Source: Clostridium sp. CM027
GTDB lineage: Bacteria > Bacillota > Clostridia > Clostridiales > Clostridiaceae
Length of the DNA stretch: 64,000 nucleotides
Assembly (NCBI RefSeq): GCF_024730565.1
Contig: NZ_CP077725.1
Coordinates: forward strand, 3,738,501 to 3,802,500
Direction of reading: 5' to 3'
The translations under genes were made by a program, and so were the position numbers. Positions 26,739 to 34,901 of the stretch are shown here, one piece after another. The number at the start of each line of letters is the position of its first letter. Within the stretch, counting starts at the first letter, position 1. A model generated the notes under the pieces. The model had not been told where the DNA came from and searched no databases. It was given only the letters and a program-made list of their open reading frames with translations.

Positions 26739-28427
26739 ATGAATGGACAGTTTATGACTATAGATAATGTACCTGTAGAAATAAAGGGCGAAAAAAATAT
26801 TCTTGAACTAGTTAGAAAAGCTGGTATCGAATTACCTACATTATGCTTCTATTCAGAGCTTTCAGTTTATGGAGCTTGTCGTATGTGTATGGTTGAAAAC
26901 AAACATGGAGGCATTGAGGCCGCATGCTCTACTCCTCCTAAAGCTGGCATGGATATATATACAAATACGCCAAGACTTAGAAAGTATAGAAAGAATATTC
27001 TTGAGTTACTGCTTGCAAATCACTGCAGAGATTGTACAACCTGTGAAAAAAATACTTCATGTAAGCTACAGGAGTTAGCAAAACGTTTCGGAATAAAGAA
27101 AGTAAGATTTGAAAATACTGCTAAAGAACCTGAACCAGACAATTCATCTGTATGCATAGTAAGAAATCCAAGCAAGTGTATCTTATGTGGTGATTGTGTA
27201 AGAGTGTGTGCAGAAGTACAAAACGTTGGAGCAATTGATTTTGTTGGCAGAGGATCTAAAATGACTGTTTCAACGGCATTTAATGAACCTATAGGAGACT
27301 CTAATTGTGTTGGTTGCGGGCAGTGTGCAGCAGTATGTCCTACTGGTGCTATTGTAGTAAGGAGTACTACAGATAAACTTTGGAAGGAACTTAGTGATAA
27401 GAATACACAGGTGGTAGTTCAAATTGCTCCTGCTGTAAGGGTATCTATGAGCAAGGAATTAGGACAAGAAGATGGCAAAAATGCAATGGGAAAAATAGTA
27501 ACTGTCCTTAGAAAAATGGGATTTGATAAGGTATTTGATACCTCAGTAGGGGCAGACCTTACAATTATAGAGGAAACAAATGAATTTATTTCAAAATTTA
27601 AAAATAATGAGAGCTTACCTCTATTCTCATCTTGCTGCCCTGCCTGGGTAAATTATGTTCAAAATACTTATCCAGATTTAATGAAAAATGTTTCCACTTG
27701 TAAATCTCCTATGCAAATGTTTGCTTCTGTATTGAAGGAACATTACAAAGATGATGATAAAAAACTTGTGAGCGTAGCAATTATGCCTTGTTCATCAAAA
27801 AAATTCGAAGCAAATAGGGATGAATTTAAAAAGAATGGTGTTCCTAATGTAGATTATGTAGTAACGACGCAAGAACTTATTAATATGATAAAAGAATCAG
27901 GAATTGCGTTCTCAGAATTAGAACCTGGGGCACTAGATATGCCATTTGAAATTAGTAGTGGAGCTGGGGTTATATTTGGAGTAACGGGTGGTGTTAGTGA
28001 AGCTGTTATACGTAAAGTTTTAGGGGATCAACCGATTGCAATATTACGTGCACTTGCTTTTGATGGTGTTAGAGGTATGAACGGCGTTAAAGAAGCCAGT
28101 ATTAATGTAAATGAGCGCGTAATAAAATTCGCCATAGTAAGTGGACTCAAAAATGCAGATTACGTTATAAAGAAGATAAAATCCGGTGAAGCTCATTATG
28201 ATTTTGTAGAAGTTATGGCATGCCCCGGTGGATGCGTTAGTGGCGCAGGACAACCATTCGTAAAAGCAGAAGGGAAATCTAAGCGTGGTACTGGATTATA
28301 TAAAGCAGATAAAATGAATAGTATAAGTCGTACAGATGACAACCCATTAATGAATTCGTTATATTCAGGATTGTTAAAAGGCAAGGTTCATGAACTATTA
28401 CATGTACACTACAATAAAAAAAGTTGA
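26739..28427 (+). CDS. hydA: [FeFe]-hydrogenase catalytic subunit
   Basis: This 562-residue enzyme produces or oxidises hydrogen at an H-cluster. The N-terminal [2Fe-2S] domain has Cys36, 47, 50 and 63. The His-ligated cluster is His95-x3-Cys99-x2-Cys102-x5-Cys108, and two [4Fe-4S] motifs lie at about 147-157 and 190-200. H-cluster motifs are L1 SSCCPAW (Cys299/300), L2 MPCSSKKFE (Cys351) and L3 ACPGGCVSGAGQP (Cys495/499). The domain order equals clostridial CpI (574 residues). L1 departs from TSCCPGW at two positions and L3 has GAG for GGG, as in bifurcating relatives. AAGGAGG precedes the ATG, 4 nt after hydB. Confidence 0.94.
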   Translation: MNGQFMTIDNVPVEIKGEKNILELVRKAGIELPTLCFYSELSVYGACRMCMVENKHGGIEAACSTPPKAGMDIYTNTPRLRKYRKNILELLLANHCRDCTTCEKNTSCKLQELAKRFGIKKVRFENTAKEPEPDNSSVCIVRNPSKCILCGDCVRVCAEVQNVGAIDFVGRGSKMTVSTAFNEPIGDSNCVGCGQCAAVCPTGAIVVRSTTDKLWKELSDKNTQVVVQIAPAVRVSMSKELGQEDGKNAMGKIVTVLRKMGFDKVFDTSVGADLTIIEETNEFISKFKNNESLPLFSSCCPAWVNYVQNTYPDLMKNVSTCKSPMQMFASVLKEHYKDDDKKLVSVAIMPCSSKKFEANRDEFKKNGVPNVDYVVTTQELINMIKESGIAFSELEPGALDMPFEISSGAGVIFGVTGGVSEAVIRKVLGDQPIAILRALAFDGVRGMNGVKEASINVNERVIKFAIVSGLKNADYVIKKIKSGEAHYDFVEVMACPGGCVSGAGQPFVKAEGKSKRGTGLYKADKMNSISRTDDNPLMNSLYSGLLKGKVHELLHVHYNKKS

Positions 28428-28438
28428 GTAATCAACAC

Positions 28439-28456
28439 CCATCCATATACGGATGG
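28439..28456 (+). terminator. Terminator of hydCBA
   Basis: CCATCC/GGATGG with a 6-nt loop is followed by nine T residues, 12 nt after the hydA stop. Confidence 0.92.
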
Positions 28457-28506
28457 TTTTTTTTTGTAAAATTGTATCATTATACATTTAAAATACATAT
28501 TCTATG

Positions 28507-28550
28507 TTGACAACGTTAAAGTTCTAGTGTACTATTAGCATATGTCACTA
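28507..28550 (+). promoter_or_regulatory. Promoter and operator of the first GntR-ABC cassette
   Basis: TTGACA (28507-28512), a 17-bp spacer and TACTAT (28530-28535) make a strong vegetative promoter. An imperfect palindrome with TAGTGTAC and GTCACTA arms (28525-28550) covers the -10 and resembles the AGTGTA...TACACT operators of YtrA-type regulators. The regulator encoded 36 nt downstream probably represses here. The same arrangement recurs at 32381-32424. Confidence 0.75.
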
Positions 28551-28585
28551 GGACGTTAATGTACTTTCAGAAAGGAGATGAAATC

Positions 28586-28963
28586 ATGGATTTGAAATTT
28601 AATGACAAAATGCCTATATATTTACAAATTATGGATCTTATAAAAATGGACATCGTTACAGGAAAGCTAAGATCAAAGGATAAATTACCATCAGTACGAG
28701 AAATGGCAACAAATTTGAAGGTGAACCCAAATACGCTTCAAAGATCTTATCAAGAGCTTGAAAGACTTGGAATTGTGTATACACAAAGAGGCACTGGAAC
28801 ATTTGTGGGGGAGGGAGAAAATATGGTAGATGATTTAAAAAAGGAAATGGCAAAGGAAGTTATAGATTTATTTATACTTAGAATGAAAAGCTTAGGATTT
28901 ACTGCTAAGGAAATAATTAAATCTGTTTCAAAGGAAACTATGGAGGTGAAACAAGATGAATAG
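28586..28963 (+). CDS. GntR/YtrA-type repressor of the first ABC cassette
   Basis: This 125-residue regulator has a GntR winged helix (MPIYLQIMDLIKMDIVTGKL, SVREMATNLKVNPNTLQRSYQELERLGI, TQRGTGTFV) followed by a short helical dimerisation tail. It has no large effector domain, so it is of the YtrA type. Such repressors control drug- or envelope-stress-induced ABC exporters. I chose ATG 28586, preceded by AAAGGAGATG, over the ATG 27 nt upstream. The stop overlaps the ATPase start by 8 nt. It is about 89% identical to the regulator at 32460. Confidence 0.87.
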   Translation: MDLKFNDKMPIYLQIMDLIKMDIVTGKLRSKDKLPSVREMATNLKVNPNTLQRSYQELERLGIVYTQRGTGTFVGEGENMVDDLKKEMAKEVIDLFILRMKSLGFTAKEIIKSVSKETMEVKQDE

Positions 28964-29651
28964 TATATTAAAATCAGAAAAAATATGTAAGTCATATTTA
29001 AATAAAAAGGCCCTACGGGGAGTAGACCTAGATATAATGCCAGGAAAAATTGTAGGACTTCTTGGTCCTAATGGTAGCGGTAAAACTACATTCTTAAAAA
29101 TAGCAGCTGGAATACTGCATTCATCGAAAGGAGAAATACTAATAGATGGTCAAAAGCCTGGTGTTTATACAAAGTCCATAGTTTCATATTTACCTGATAA
29201 TGAGTATCTTCTAAATTGGATGAAAATAAAGGATGCGGTGAAGTATTTCAAAGACTTTTATTCTGATTTTGATGAAAAAAAGTCAAAGGAAATGCTCCAG
29301 TTTATGAAACTTGATGAAAATAGCACTGTGAAAAGCCTATCAAAGGGAATGAAGGAAAAGTTAAAGCTTACATTGGTACTCTCAAGATCCGCAAAGCTTT
29401 ATATACTTGACGAACCACTTGGTGGAGTAGACCCTACTACTAGAGAACAGATATTAAATGCTATAGTTAATAACTTTAGTGAAAATAGTTCCATGATAAT
29501 TACTACACATCTTGTAAATGATATAGAACGAATTTTTGATGATGTAGTATTTATATCTGATGGAGAGATAGTACTTAAGGGTAACGCAGAAGAATTACGA
29601 ATTAGTAAGAAAAAGTCAATCGATGAATTGTATAGGGAGGTATTTAAGTAA
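28956..29651 (+). CDS. ABC exporter ATPase of the first GntR cassette
   Basis: This 231-residue ATP-binding subunit of the YtrB/CcmA type has Walker A GPNGSGKTT, a degenerate signature SLSKGMKEKLKL, Walker B LYILDEPLGGVD and switch His in ITTHL. It overlaps the repressor gene and ends adjacent to the permease, so all three are one transcription unit. The likely role is export or removal of a membrane-active compound, inferred from the family. A closely similar copy is at 32830. Confidence 0.88.
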   Translation: MNSILKSEKICKSYLNKKALRGVDLDIMPGKIVGLLGPNGSGKTTFLKIAAGILHSSKGEILIDGQKPGVYTKSIVSYLPDNEYLLNWMKIKDAVKYFKDFYSDFDEKKSKEMLQFMKLDENSTVKSLSKGMKEKLKLTLVLSRSAKLYILDEPLGGVDPTTREQILNAIVNNFSENSSMIITTHLVNDIERIFDDVVFISDGEIVLKGNAEELRISKKKSIDELYREVFK

Positions 29652-30412
29652 TGTTTAAGCTTATAAAATATGAATTAAGATCAACTTTTTTAACCATAAT
29701 TGGAATATGTATATCGGTTATAATTGCTAACTTATTTCTTATGACAAAGAAAGATACCTGGGGTGGTAATACAGTAACTGCATTATCTACATGCTTAATT
29801 ATTGGCGCCATGATAGTAATATTTATATCTTCATTAAAAATTATGAGCAAATACTTATATGGAGATTCAGGCTACCTGTTGTTTACACTTCCGCAATCTG
29901 GGAGCGCGATAATGACTTCAAGGCTGATAAGTGCCTTAATTCAAATATCCATTGTTGCGTTTGTATCCATTTTGATGCTCTATTTGACTTCAATAGACAA
30001 AATAGATTTAAGTTTTTTTAAATATTTCAAGCTCAGTGTAGTATTATTTTTTATAATTCAATATATATGGGGCATTGTTTATTTATTAACATTTATATAC
30101 TTTTGTATGGTTATTGGCAAAGTAGCCTTAAGAGGTAAAAAACTAGGTAAAATAGGTTCTTTTATAATTTTTATAATATTATCAATAGCAATTGGCTGGC
30201 TGTCAACTAAAATTACAACGCTATTACCTCAAAACTTGAACTTGAATAAATTTTCAATAAATACGACTAATAGTATATTAAATTCTGATTTAATGGGTTC
30301 AGGTGGAGAACTTAATCTTAATATTGCAGATACCATATTTCAGATAATTACTTTTGTAGGATTATTCATTAGCACTACCTATCTAATAGATAAAAAATTA
30401 GATTTATCATAA
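29651..30412 (+). CDS. ABC-2-type permease of the first GntR cassette
   Basis: This 253-residue membrane protein has about six hydrophobic segments, the partner of the preceding ATPase (its ATG overlaps the ATPase stop by one base). The N-terminus MFKLIKYELRSTFLTIIGI is typical of ABC-2 permeases in GntR-ABC operons of clostridia. It diverges more from its paralogue at 33525 (roughly 80% identical by eye) than the ATPases do, mostly in the middle and near the C-terminus. The substrate is unknown. Confidence 0.82.
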   Translation: MFKLIKYELRSTFLTIIGICISVIIANLFLMTKKDTWGGNTVTALSTCLIIGAMIVIFISSLKIMSKYLYGDSGYLLFTLPQSGSAIMTSRLISALIQISIVAFVSILMLYLTSIDKIDLSFFKYFKLSVVLFFIIQYIWGIVYLLTFIYFCMVIGKVALRGKKLGKIGSFIIFIILSIAIGWLSTKITTLLPQNLNLNKFSINTTNSILNSDLMGSGGELNLNIADTIFQIITFVGLFISTTYLIDKKLDLS

Positions 30413-30449
30413 GATTTAATAATTTAAAACTCATATAAGGAGGTTCAAC

Positions 30450-31370
30450 ATGGAAACTATAGTACAAATCAAGAATGTTACAAAAAAAATCGGTAAAAAG
30501 GTAATAATAGATGATCTTACTTTTGACGTGCGTTCAGGGGAGGTGTTTGGATTCCTCGGACCAAATGGCGCAGGTAAAACTACTACTATTAAAATGCTTT
30601 TAGGACTGATGTCTATTACTAAAGGTGAAATGTATATTGATGGATTAAATGTTGAGAAGGATTTTGAAAAAGCCATTGTTAAAGTCGGTGGAATTATTGA
30701 AAATCCAGATTTATATAAATATTTAACTGGGTATCAAAATCTTGTTCATTTTTGGAGGATGTATCCAGACTTAAAGAAGGAACGTATTGATGAGGTTATA
30801 AAAATTGTGGGTCTTGAAAAAAGAATAAATGACAAAATAAAGACATATTCACTAGGTATGCGTCAAAGACTAGGGGTTGCACAAGCGCTCCTTAACTCTC
30901 CAAAGTTATTGGTATTAGATGAACCTACTAATGGATTAGATCCTGCTGGTATTCATGAATTGCGTAATCATTTACGGACACTTGCAAGAGAAGAAAATGT
31001 TGCAGTAATAGTATCAAGCCACTTGCTTTCAGAAATGGAGCTTATGTGCGATAGGGTAGGAATTCTGCAAAATGGAAAATTGGTTAGAATTCAGGATATG
31101 AAAGAAATGCTTGAGGATGAGTCGGATTCAGTTATAGCTCTAGATGTTTCGCCGATTGAAAGTGCAAAAGCATATTTAGAAAGTCTTAGTAGTAAATATA
31201 AACCAGAAATAAATGAAAAAGAAATTGAAATTAAGGAAAATATAGAAAATGTTCCTGGGTTAGTTGAAAAGCTTGTGCAGCAGGGAATTAAAATTTACGG
31301 TGTTCGTAAGGTGCAACAAAGCTTAGAGAAAAAATTCTTAGAAATGACAGGGGGTAATGGAATTGCGTAA
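30450..31370 (+). CDS. BcrA-like ABC exporter ATPase
   Basis: This 306-residue ATP-binding subunit resembles bacitracin and lantibiotic self-protection ATPases. It has Walker A GPNGAGKTTT, signature YSLGMRQRLGVAQAL, Walker B LVLDEPTNGLDPAG and switch His in SSHLLSEM. A C-terminal extension of about 85 residues beyond the core is usual for BcrA. TAAGGAGGTTC precedes the ATG. It lies 37 nt after the first cassette's permease and could be cotranscribed with it. It pairs with the permease that overlaps its 3' end. Confidence 0.88.
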   Translation: METIVQIKNVTKKIGKKVIIDDLTFDVRSGEVFGFLGPNGAGKTTTIKMLLGLMSITKGEMYIDGLNVEKDFEKAIVKVGGIIENPDLYKYLTGYQNLVHFWRMYPDLKKERIDEVIKIVGLEKRINDKIKTYSLGMRQRLGVAQALLNSPKLLVLDEPTNGLDPAGIHELRNHLRTLAREENVAVIVSSHLLSEMELMCDRVGILQNGKLVRIQDMKEMLEDESDSVIALDVSPIESAKAYLESLSSKYKPEINEKEIEIKENIENVPGLVEKLVQQGIKIYGVRKVQQSLEKKFLEMTGGNGIA

Positions 31371-32313
31371 AATAATAAATCTAGTTCGTAATGAAAATAT
31401 GAAACTTGCTCATAGCGTTAGCACATGGATAATGATGGGTATATTAGTTCTTATTATAGTAGCAGTTGGGCTCTTATTTAGATTTACAGGTACCCAAGCG
31501 CCTAAAAGTGATTGGAAATCAGACATAACAATTCAAAACCAGGAAATTAAAAAATCATTAGCTAGGCCAGGGATATCTAAAATGGAAAAGGACGGAATTA
31601 CAAAGCAGTTACAAACTAATGAATATCGTCTTAAAAATGACATACAACCTATACAGGATAAATCGTTATGGGGATTTGTAGAAGGAGCAAGTAGCCTAAT
31701 ATTTTTAATTTCTCTTTTTGCTATTATAATGGGTGGTGGAATAGTAGCCAATGAGTTTTCAGGAGGCACAATTAAACTATTACTAATTAGACCTTCAAAA
31801 CGGTGGAAAATTCTACTTTCAAAATATATTTCTGTTTTAGGATACACTCTTTTCATGCTTTTAGTGCTTTTAGTAGTTTCATTTCTTATTGGAGGAACAT
31901 TGTTTAGCTTTAAAGGGTCAGGTACACCATTCCTTACAAATGTTGCTGGCAAAATTACTGAAGTTAATATGATAGCACATATTGTGGAGGTTTATGGACT
32001 TCAGTGTATAAGCTTAGTTATGATGGTTACTTTAGCATTTATGATTTCTACAGTTTTCCGTAATAGTGCAATGGCCATAGGTATTGGAGTTTTTCTTTTA
32101 ACTGTAGGGAATACCGTAACAATGCTACTCACTAGATTTAATTGGTCAAAATATATTCTATTTGCAAATACGAATTTGAATCAATATATTGATGGACAGC
32201 CATTGGTTAAAGGAATGACAATGAACTTTTCAATTACTGTACTGATAGCTTATTTTATAATTTTCAATGTTATTGCATACGCAGCTTTTATAAAAAGAGA
32301 TATAGTAGCATAA
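31357..32313 (+). CDS. ABC-2-type permease partner of the BcrA-like ATPase
   Basis: This 318-residue membrane protein has one N-terminal helix, a roughly 70-residue extracytoplasmic region and about five further helices. The segment MGGGIVANEFSGGTIKLLLIRPSKRWKILLSKY is the conserved ABC2 membrane core of BcrB/LanF-like permeases. It overlaps the ATPase gene by 14 nt and is followed by a strong terminator. Peptide-antibiotic export is the usual role of this class; the actual substrate is not known. Confidence 0.85.
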   Translation: MELRKIINLVRNENMKLAHSVSTWIMMGILVLIIVAVGLLFRFTGTQAPKSDWKSDITIQNQEIKKSLARPGISKMEKDGITKQLQTNEYRLKNDIQPIQDKSLWGFVEGASSLIFLISLFAIIMGGGIVANEFSGGTIKLLLIRPSKRWKILLSKYISVLGYTLFMLLVLLVVSFLIGGTLFSFKGSGTPFLTNVAGKITEVNMIAHIVEVYGLQCISLVMMVTLAFMISTVFRNSAMAIGIGVFLLTVGNTVTMLLTRFNWSKYILFANTNLNQYIDGQPLVKGMTMNFSITVLIAYFIIFNVIAYAAFIKRDIVA

Positions 32314-32323
32314 TATTATAAAT

Positions 32324-32376
32324 AAAATATAGACCACCTGGATAAATATAAAATTTATCTAGGTGGTCTATATTTT
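32324..32376 (+). terminator. Strong terminator between the two GntR cassettes
   Basis: A perfect 16-bp stem (32324-32339 with 32361-32376, core GACCACCT/AGGTGGTC) ends in TTTT. Related CCACCTGG hairpins close the neighbouring cassettes at 34296 and, degraded, at 38303. Confidence 0.9.
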
Positions 32377-32380
32377 CATA

Positions 32381-32424
32381 TTGACACGATTAATGTTGCA
32401 GTGTACTATTAACATATGTCACTA
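32381..32424 (+). promoter_or_regulatory. Promoter and operator of the second GntR-ABC cassette
   Basis: TTGACA (32381-32386), 17 bp and TACTAT (32404-32409), with the palindromic arms AGTGTAC and GTCACT around the -10. This is almost base-for-base the arrangement at 28507, so either repressor should recognise both operators. Confidence 0.75.
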
Positions 32425-32459
32425 GGAAATCGATGTATTTTCTGAAAGGAGATGGAATA

Positions 32460-32837
32460 ATGAATTTAGAATTTAATGATAAAATGCCTATATATCTACA
32501 AATCATGGACCTTATAAAAATGGATATTGTTACAGGAAAGCTAAAATCAAAGGATAAGCTGCCCTCAGTACGAGAAATGGCAATGAATTTAAATGTGAAT
32601 CCAAATACGCTTCAAAGATCCTATCAAGAGCTCGAAAGACTTGGAATTGTTTATACACAAAGAGGAACTGGAACATTTGTGGAGGAGAATGAAAATATGG
32701 TGGATAATTTAAAAAATGAAATGGCAAAGGAAGTTATAGATTCTTTTATACTTAGAATGAAAAGCTTAGGATTTACTACTAATGAAATAATTAAATCTGT
32801 TTCAAAGGAAACTATGGAGGTAATGCAAGATGAATAA
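32460..32837 (+). CDS. GntR/YtrA-type repressor of the second ABC cassette
   Basis: This 125-residue paralogue of the repressor at 28586 has an essentially unchanged recognition helix (VNPNTLQRSYQELERLG) and scattered substitutions in the tail. ATG 32460 is preceded by GAAAGGAGATGG. The gene overlaps the next ATPase by 8 nt, exactly as in the first cassette. Because the DNA-reading parts are the same, cross-regulation of the two operons is expected. Confidence 0.87.
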   Translation: MNLEFNDKMPIYLQIMDLIKMDIVTGKLKSKDKLPSVREMAMNLNVNPNTLQRSYQELERLGIVYTQRGTGTFVEENENMVDNLKNEMAKEVIDSFILRMKSLGFTTNEIIKSVSKETMEVMQDE

Positions 32838-33525
32838 TATATTAAAATCAAAAAAAATATGCAAGTCGTATTTAACTAAAAAAGCCTTGCGCGGTGTAGA
32901 CCTAGATATAATGCCAGGGAAAATTGTAGGACTTCTTGGTCCTAATGGTAGTGGTAAAACTACATTCTTAAAAATAGCAGCAGGAATACTTCATCCATCG
33001 AAAGGAGAAATACGCATAAATGGTCAAAAGCCTGGTGTTTATACAAAGTCTATAGTTTCATATTTGCCTGACAATGAGTATCTTCTAAAGTGGATGAAGG
33101 TAAAGGATACAGTGAAATATTTTAAGGACTTTTATTCTGATTTTGATGAAAAAAAAGCAAAGGAAATGCTCGTATTTATGAACCTTGATGAAAATAGCGC
33201 TGTGAAAAGCCTGTCAAAAGGAATGAAAGAAAAGTTAAAGCTTACATTGGTACTTTCGAGAGCTGCAAAGCTTTATATACTTGACGAACCGCTTGGGGGA
33301 GTAGATCCTACTACTAGAGAAAAGATATTAAATGCTATAGTTAATAACTTTAGTGAAAATAGTTCTATGATAATTACTACACACCTTGTAAATGATATAG
33401 AACGGATTTTTGATGATGTAGCATTTATATCTGATGGAGAGATAGTGCTTCAAGGTAATGCAGAAGAATTACGAACTAGTAAGAAAAAGTCAATCGATGA
33501 ATTGTATAGGGAGGTATTTCAATAA
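32830..33525 (+). CDS. ABC exporter ATPase of the second GntR cassette
   Basis: This 231-residue copy of the ATPase at 28956 differs by about 20 substitutions. Walker A GPNGSGKTT, the unusual LSKGM signature, LDEPLGGVD and the switch His are all intact, so it should be active. It is coupled to the repressor upstream and the permease downstream by overlapping start and stop codons. Confidence 0.88.
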   Translation: MNNILKSKKICKSYLTKKALRGVDLDIMPGKIVGLLGPNGSGKTTFLKIAAGILHPSKGEIRINGQKPGVYTKSIVSYLPDNEYLLKWMKVKDTVKYFKDFYSDFDEKKAKEMLVFMNLDENSAVKSLSKGMKEKLKLTLVLSRAAKLYILDEPLGGVDPTTREKILNAIVNNFSENSSMIITTHLVNDIERIFDDVAFISDGEIVLQGNAEELRTSKKKSIDELYREVFQ

Positions 33526-34286
33526 TGTTTAAGCTTATAAAATATGAATTAAGATCAACTTTTTTAACCATAATTGGAGTTTGTATATCTGTTATAATTG
33601 CTAACCTATTTCTTATGACAAAGAAAGATACCTGGGACGGTAATACAGTAATGGGATTATCTATATGCTTAATTATTGGCGCCATAATAGTAATATTTAT
33701 ATCTTCGTTAAAGATTATGAGTAAATACTTACACGGAGACTCAGGCTACCTATTATTTACACTTCCACAATCTGGAGTATCGATAATGGCATCCAGGCTG
33801 ATAACCGCTTTAATACAAATATCCATTGTTGCTTTTGTATCCATTTTAATGTTCTATTTGACAATACCTGAAGAAATGGATTTAAACTTTTTAAAAGATA
33901 TTAAGAGTGGTCTAATATTATTTTCTATAATTCAATATATATGGCGCATTGTTTATTCCCTAACAGTTATATACTTCTGTATGCTTATTGGCAAAGTAGC
34001 CTTAAAAGGCAAAAAACTAGGTAAAATAGGCTCTTTTATAAATTTTATAATACTAACAGTTGCAATAGGCTGGCTGTCAACTAAAATTACAACGCAATTC
34101 CCTCAAACAATTAACTTGAGCAATTTTTCAATAAATACGACTAATAATATATTGAATTCTGATTTCACGGTTTCAAGTGGAGCATTTAATATTAATATTG
34201 CGAGTGCCATATTTCAGGTAATTACTTTTGTAGGATTATTCATAACCTCTACCTATCTAATAGATAAAAAATTGGATCTATCATAG
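33525..34286 (+). CDS. ABC-2-type permease of the second GntR cassette
   Basis: This 253-residue, roughly six-helix membrane protein is paralogous to the permease at 29651. The first 60 residues are nearly the same, while parts of the middle (for example around residue 110) and the tail differ. Divergence in the permease with conserved ATPase and repressor suggests that substrate range rather than control has changed. The terminator at 34296 follows by 10 nt. Confidence 0.82.
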   Translation: MFKLIKYELRSTFLTIIGVCISVIIANLFLMTKKDTWDGNTVMGLSICLIIGAIIVIFISSLKIMSKYLHGDSGYLLFTLPQSGVSIMASRLITALIQISIVAFVSILMFYLTIPEEMDLNFLKDIKSGLILFSIIQYIWRIVYSLTVIYFCMLIGKVALKGKKLGKIGSFINFIILTVAIGWLSTKITTQFPQTINLSNFSINTTNNILNSDFTVSSGAFNINIASAIFQVITFVGLFITSTYLIDKKLDLS

Positions 34287-34295
34287 GGAAAATAA

Positions 34296-34340
34296 TTAAA
34301 ACCACCTGGATAAATATGAAATTTATCCAGGTGGTTTTAA
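34296..34340. terminator. Terminator after the second GntR cassette
   Basis: A perfect 20-bp stem (34296-34315 with 34321-34340) has a 5-nt loop, with CCACCTGG at its centre. It serves the plus-strand cassette and, being symmetrical, may also stop the minus-strand gene that ends at 34350. Confidence 0.9.
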
Positions 34341-34349
34341 AATACTTTT

Positions 34350-34652
34350 CTAAATTCTTTTTTTTCTTCTAAATATTTTATTTATATTTGAGAATAACCC
34401 TAAAAGAACTCCAATTAGCATAGATTGAATCGCATATGTAAAAGTGCTAGATATATGAAAAAGCATTGCTAAGGTTGCAACTATAAATGTGCTAAGCACC
34501 AAGGTTATTAATATGAAAAGATATAGTCCTAAAAAGTTATTTATCTTAAACTTTGTTTGTATTTTACTGCTAATTAATAGCTTTTTATCAAAGTATATAA
34601 ATAGACCTGCTGGAACTAAGAGTAGTATTGCTATTAGTATATTCGTATCCAT
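34350..34652 (-). CDS. Small membrane protein of unknown function
   Basis: The 100-residue protein has three predicted membrane helices (about 3-21, 39-62 and 68-90) and a basic tail (RRKKR). A good ribosome binding site AGAGGAGATG lies upstream of the ATG on the minus strand, so this is a real gene rather than a shadow. I do not recognise a family. It is the only minus-strand gene within the exporter block and sits between two duplicated units. A role as an immunity or accessory membrane protein is possible but unsupported. Confidence 0.7.
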   Translation of the reverse strand: MDTNILIAILLLVPAGLFIYFDKKLLISSKIQTKFKINNFLGLYLFILITLVLSTFIVATLAMLFHISSTFTYAIQSMLIGVLLGLFSNINKIFRRKKRI

Positions 34653-34758
34653 GATTCATCATCTCCTCTGATAATTGTACTTTCAGTTGTATACATATTG
34701 TTTTCCTATGATTTAAATACATGGTAAAATTATAACACATTTTTAGTGCTACTTTATT

Positions 34759-34788
34759 AGGTTATCTTACAAAATTGTAAGATAACCT
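34759..34788 (+). terminator. Hairpin with T tract upstream of the first MacB-type cassette
   Basis: AGGTTATCTTACAA pairs perfectly with TTGTAAGATAACCT around AA and is followed by six T. A related, shorter hairpin (TATCTTAC/GTAAGATA) lies at 38371-38392 upstream of the second cassette, so it travels with the unit. It could be an attenuator or an isolating terminator. Confidence 0.7.
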
Positions 34789-34830
34789 TTTTTATTTGTA
34801 AGTGTAGAGATATGGAGTATGAGCGGTTAC

Positions 34831-34872
34831 CACGGTATAATATGGTTATGGCGGTATAATATGTATACCGTG
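34831..34872 (+). promoter_or_regulatory. Putative control region of the first MacB-type cassette
   Basis: CGGTATAATATG occurs twice, at 34833-34844 and 34852-34863, 19 bp apart, each with a TATAAT box. CACGGTATA (34831-34839) and TATACCGTG (34864-34872) form outer inverted arms. Direct repeats of this kind suit binding by an OmpR-type response regulator such as that encoded at 41934. The equivalent region at about 38440 keeps only one TATAATATG. Confidence 0.5.
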
Positions 34873-34901
34873 ATGAGGAAAAGAGAAAAGGAGAGATATA
34901 A

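Larger units (their letters stand above)
28507..34340 (+). repeat. Duplicated GntR-ATPase-permease cassettes (28507-30412 and 32381-34286)
   Basis: The two approximately 1.9-kb segments align along their whole length from promoter to permease stop, including spacing, overlaps and operators. They are direct repeats separated by the BcrA-like pair. Homologous recombination between them would delete or multiply the 3.9-kb unit. Confidence 0.9.

Noticed and set aside
28559-28585. Earlier ATG of the GntR regulators (also at 32433)
   Set aside because: The extra nine residues would span the ribosome binding site. The ATG 27 nt later has AAAGGAGATG at proper distance in both copies.
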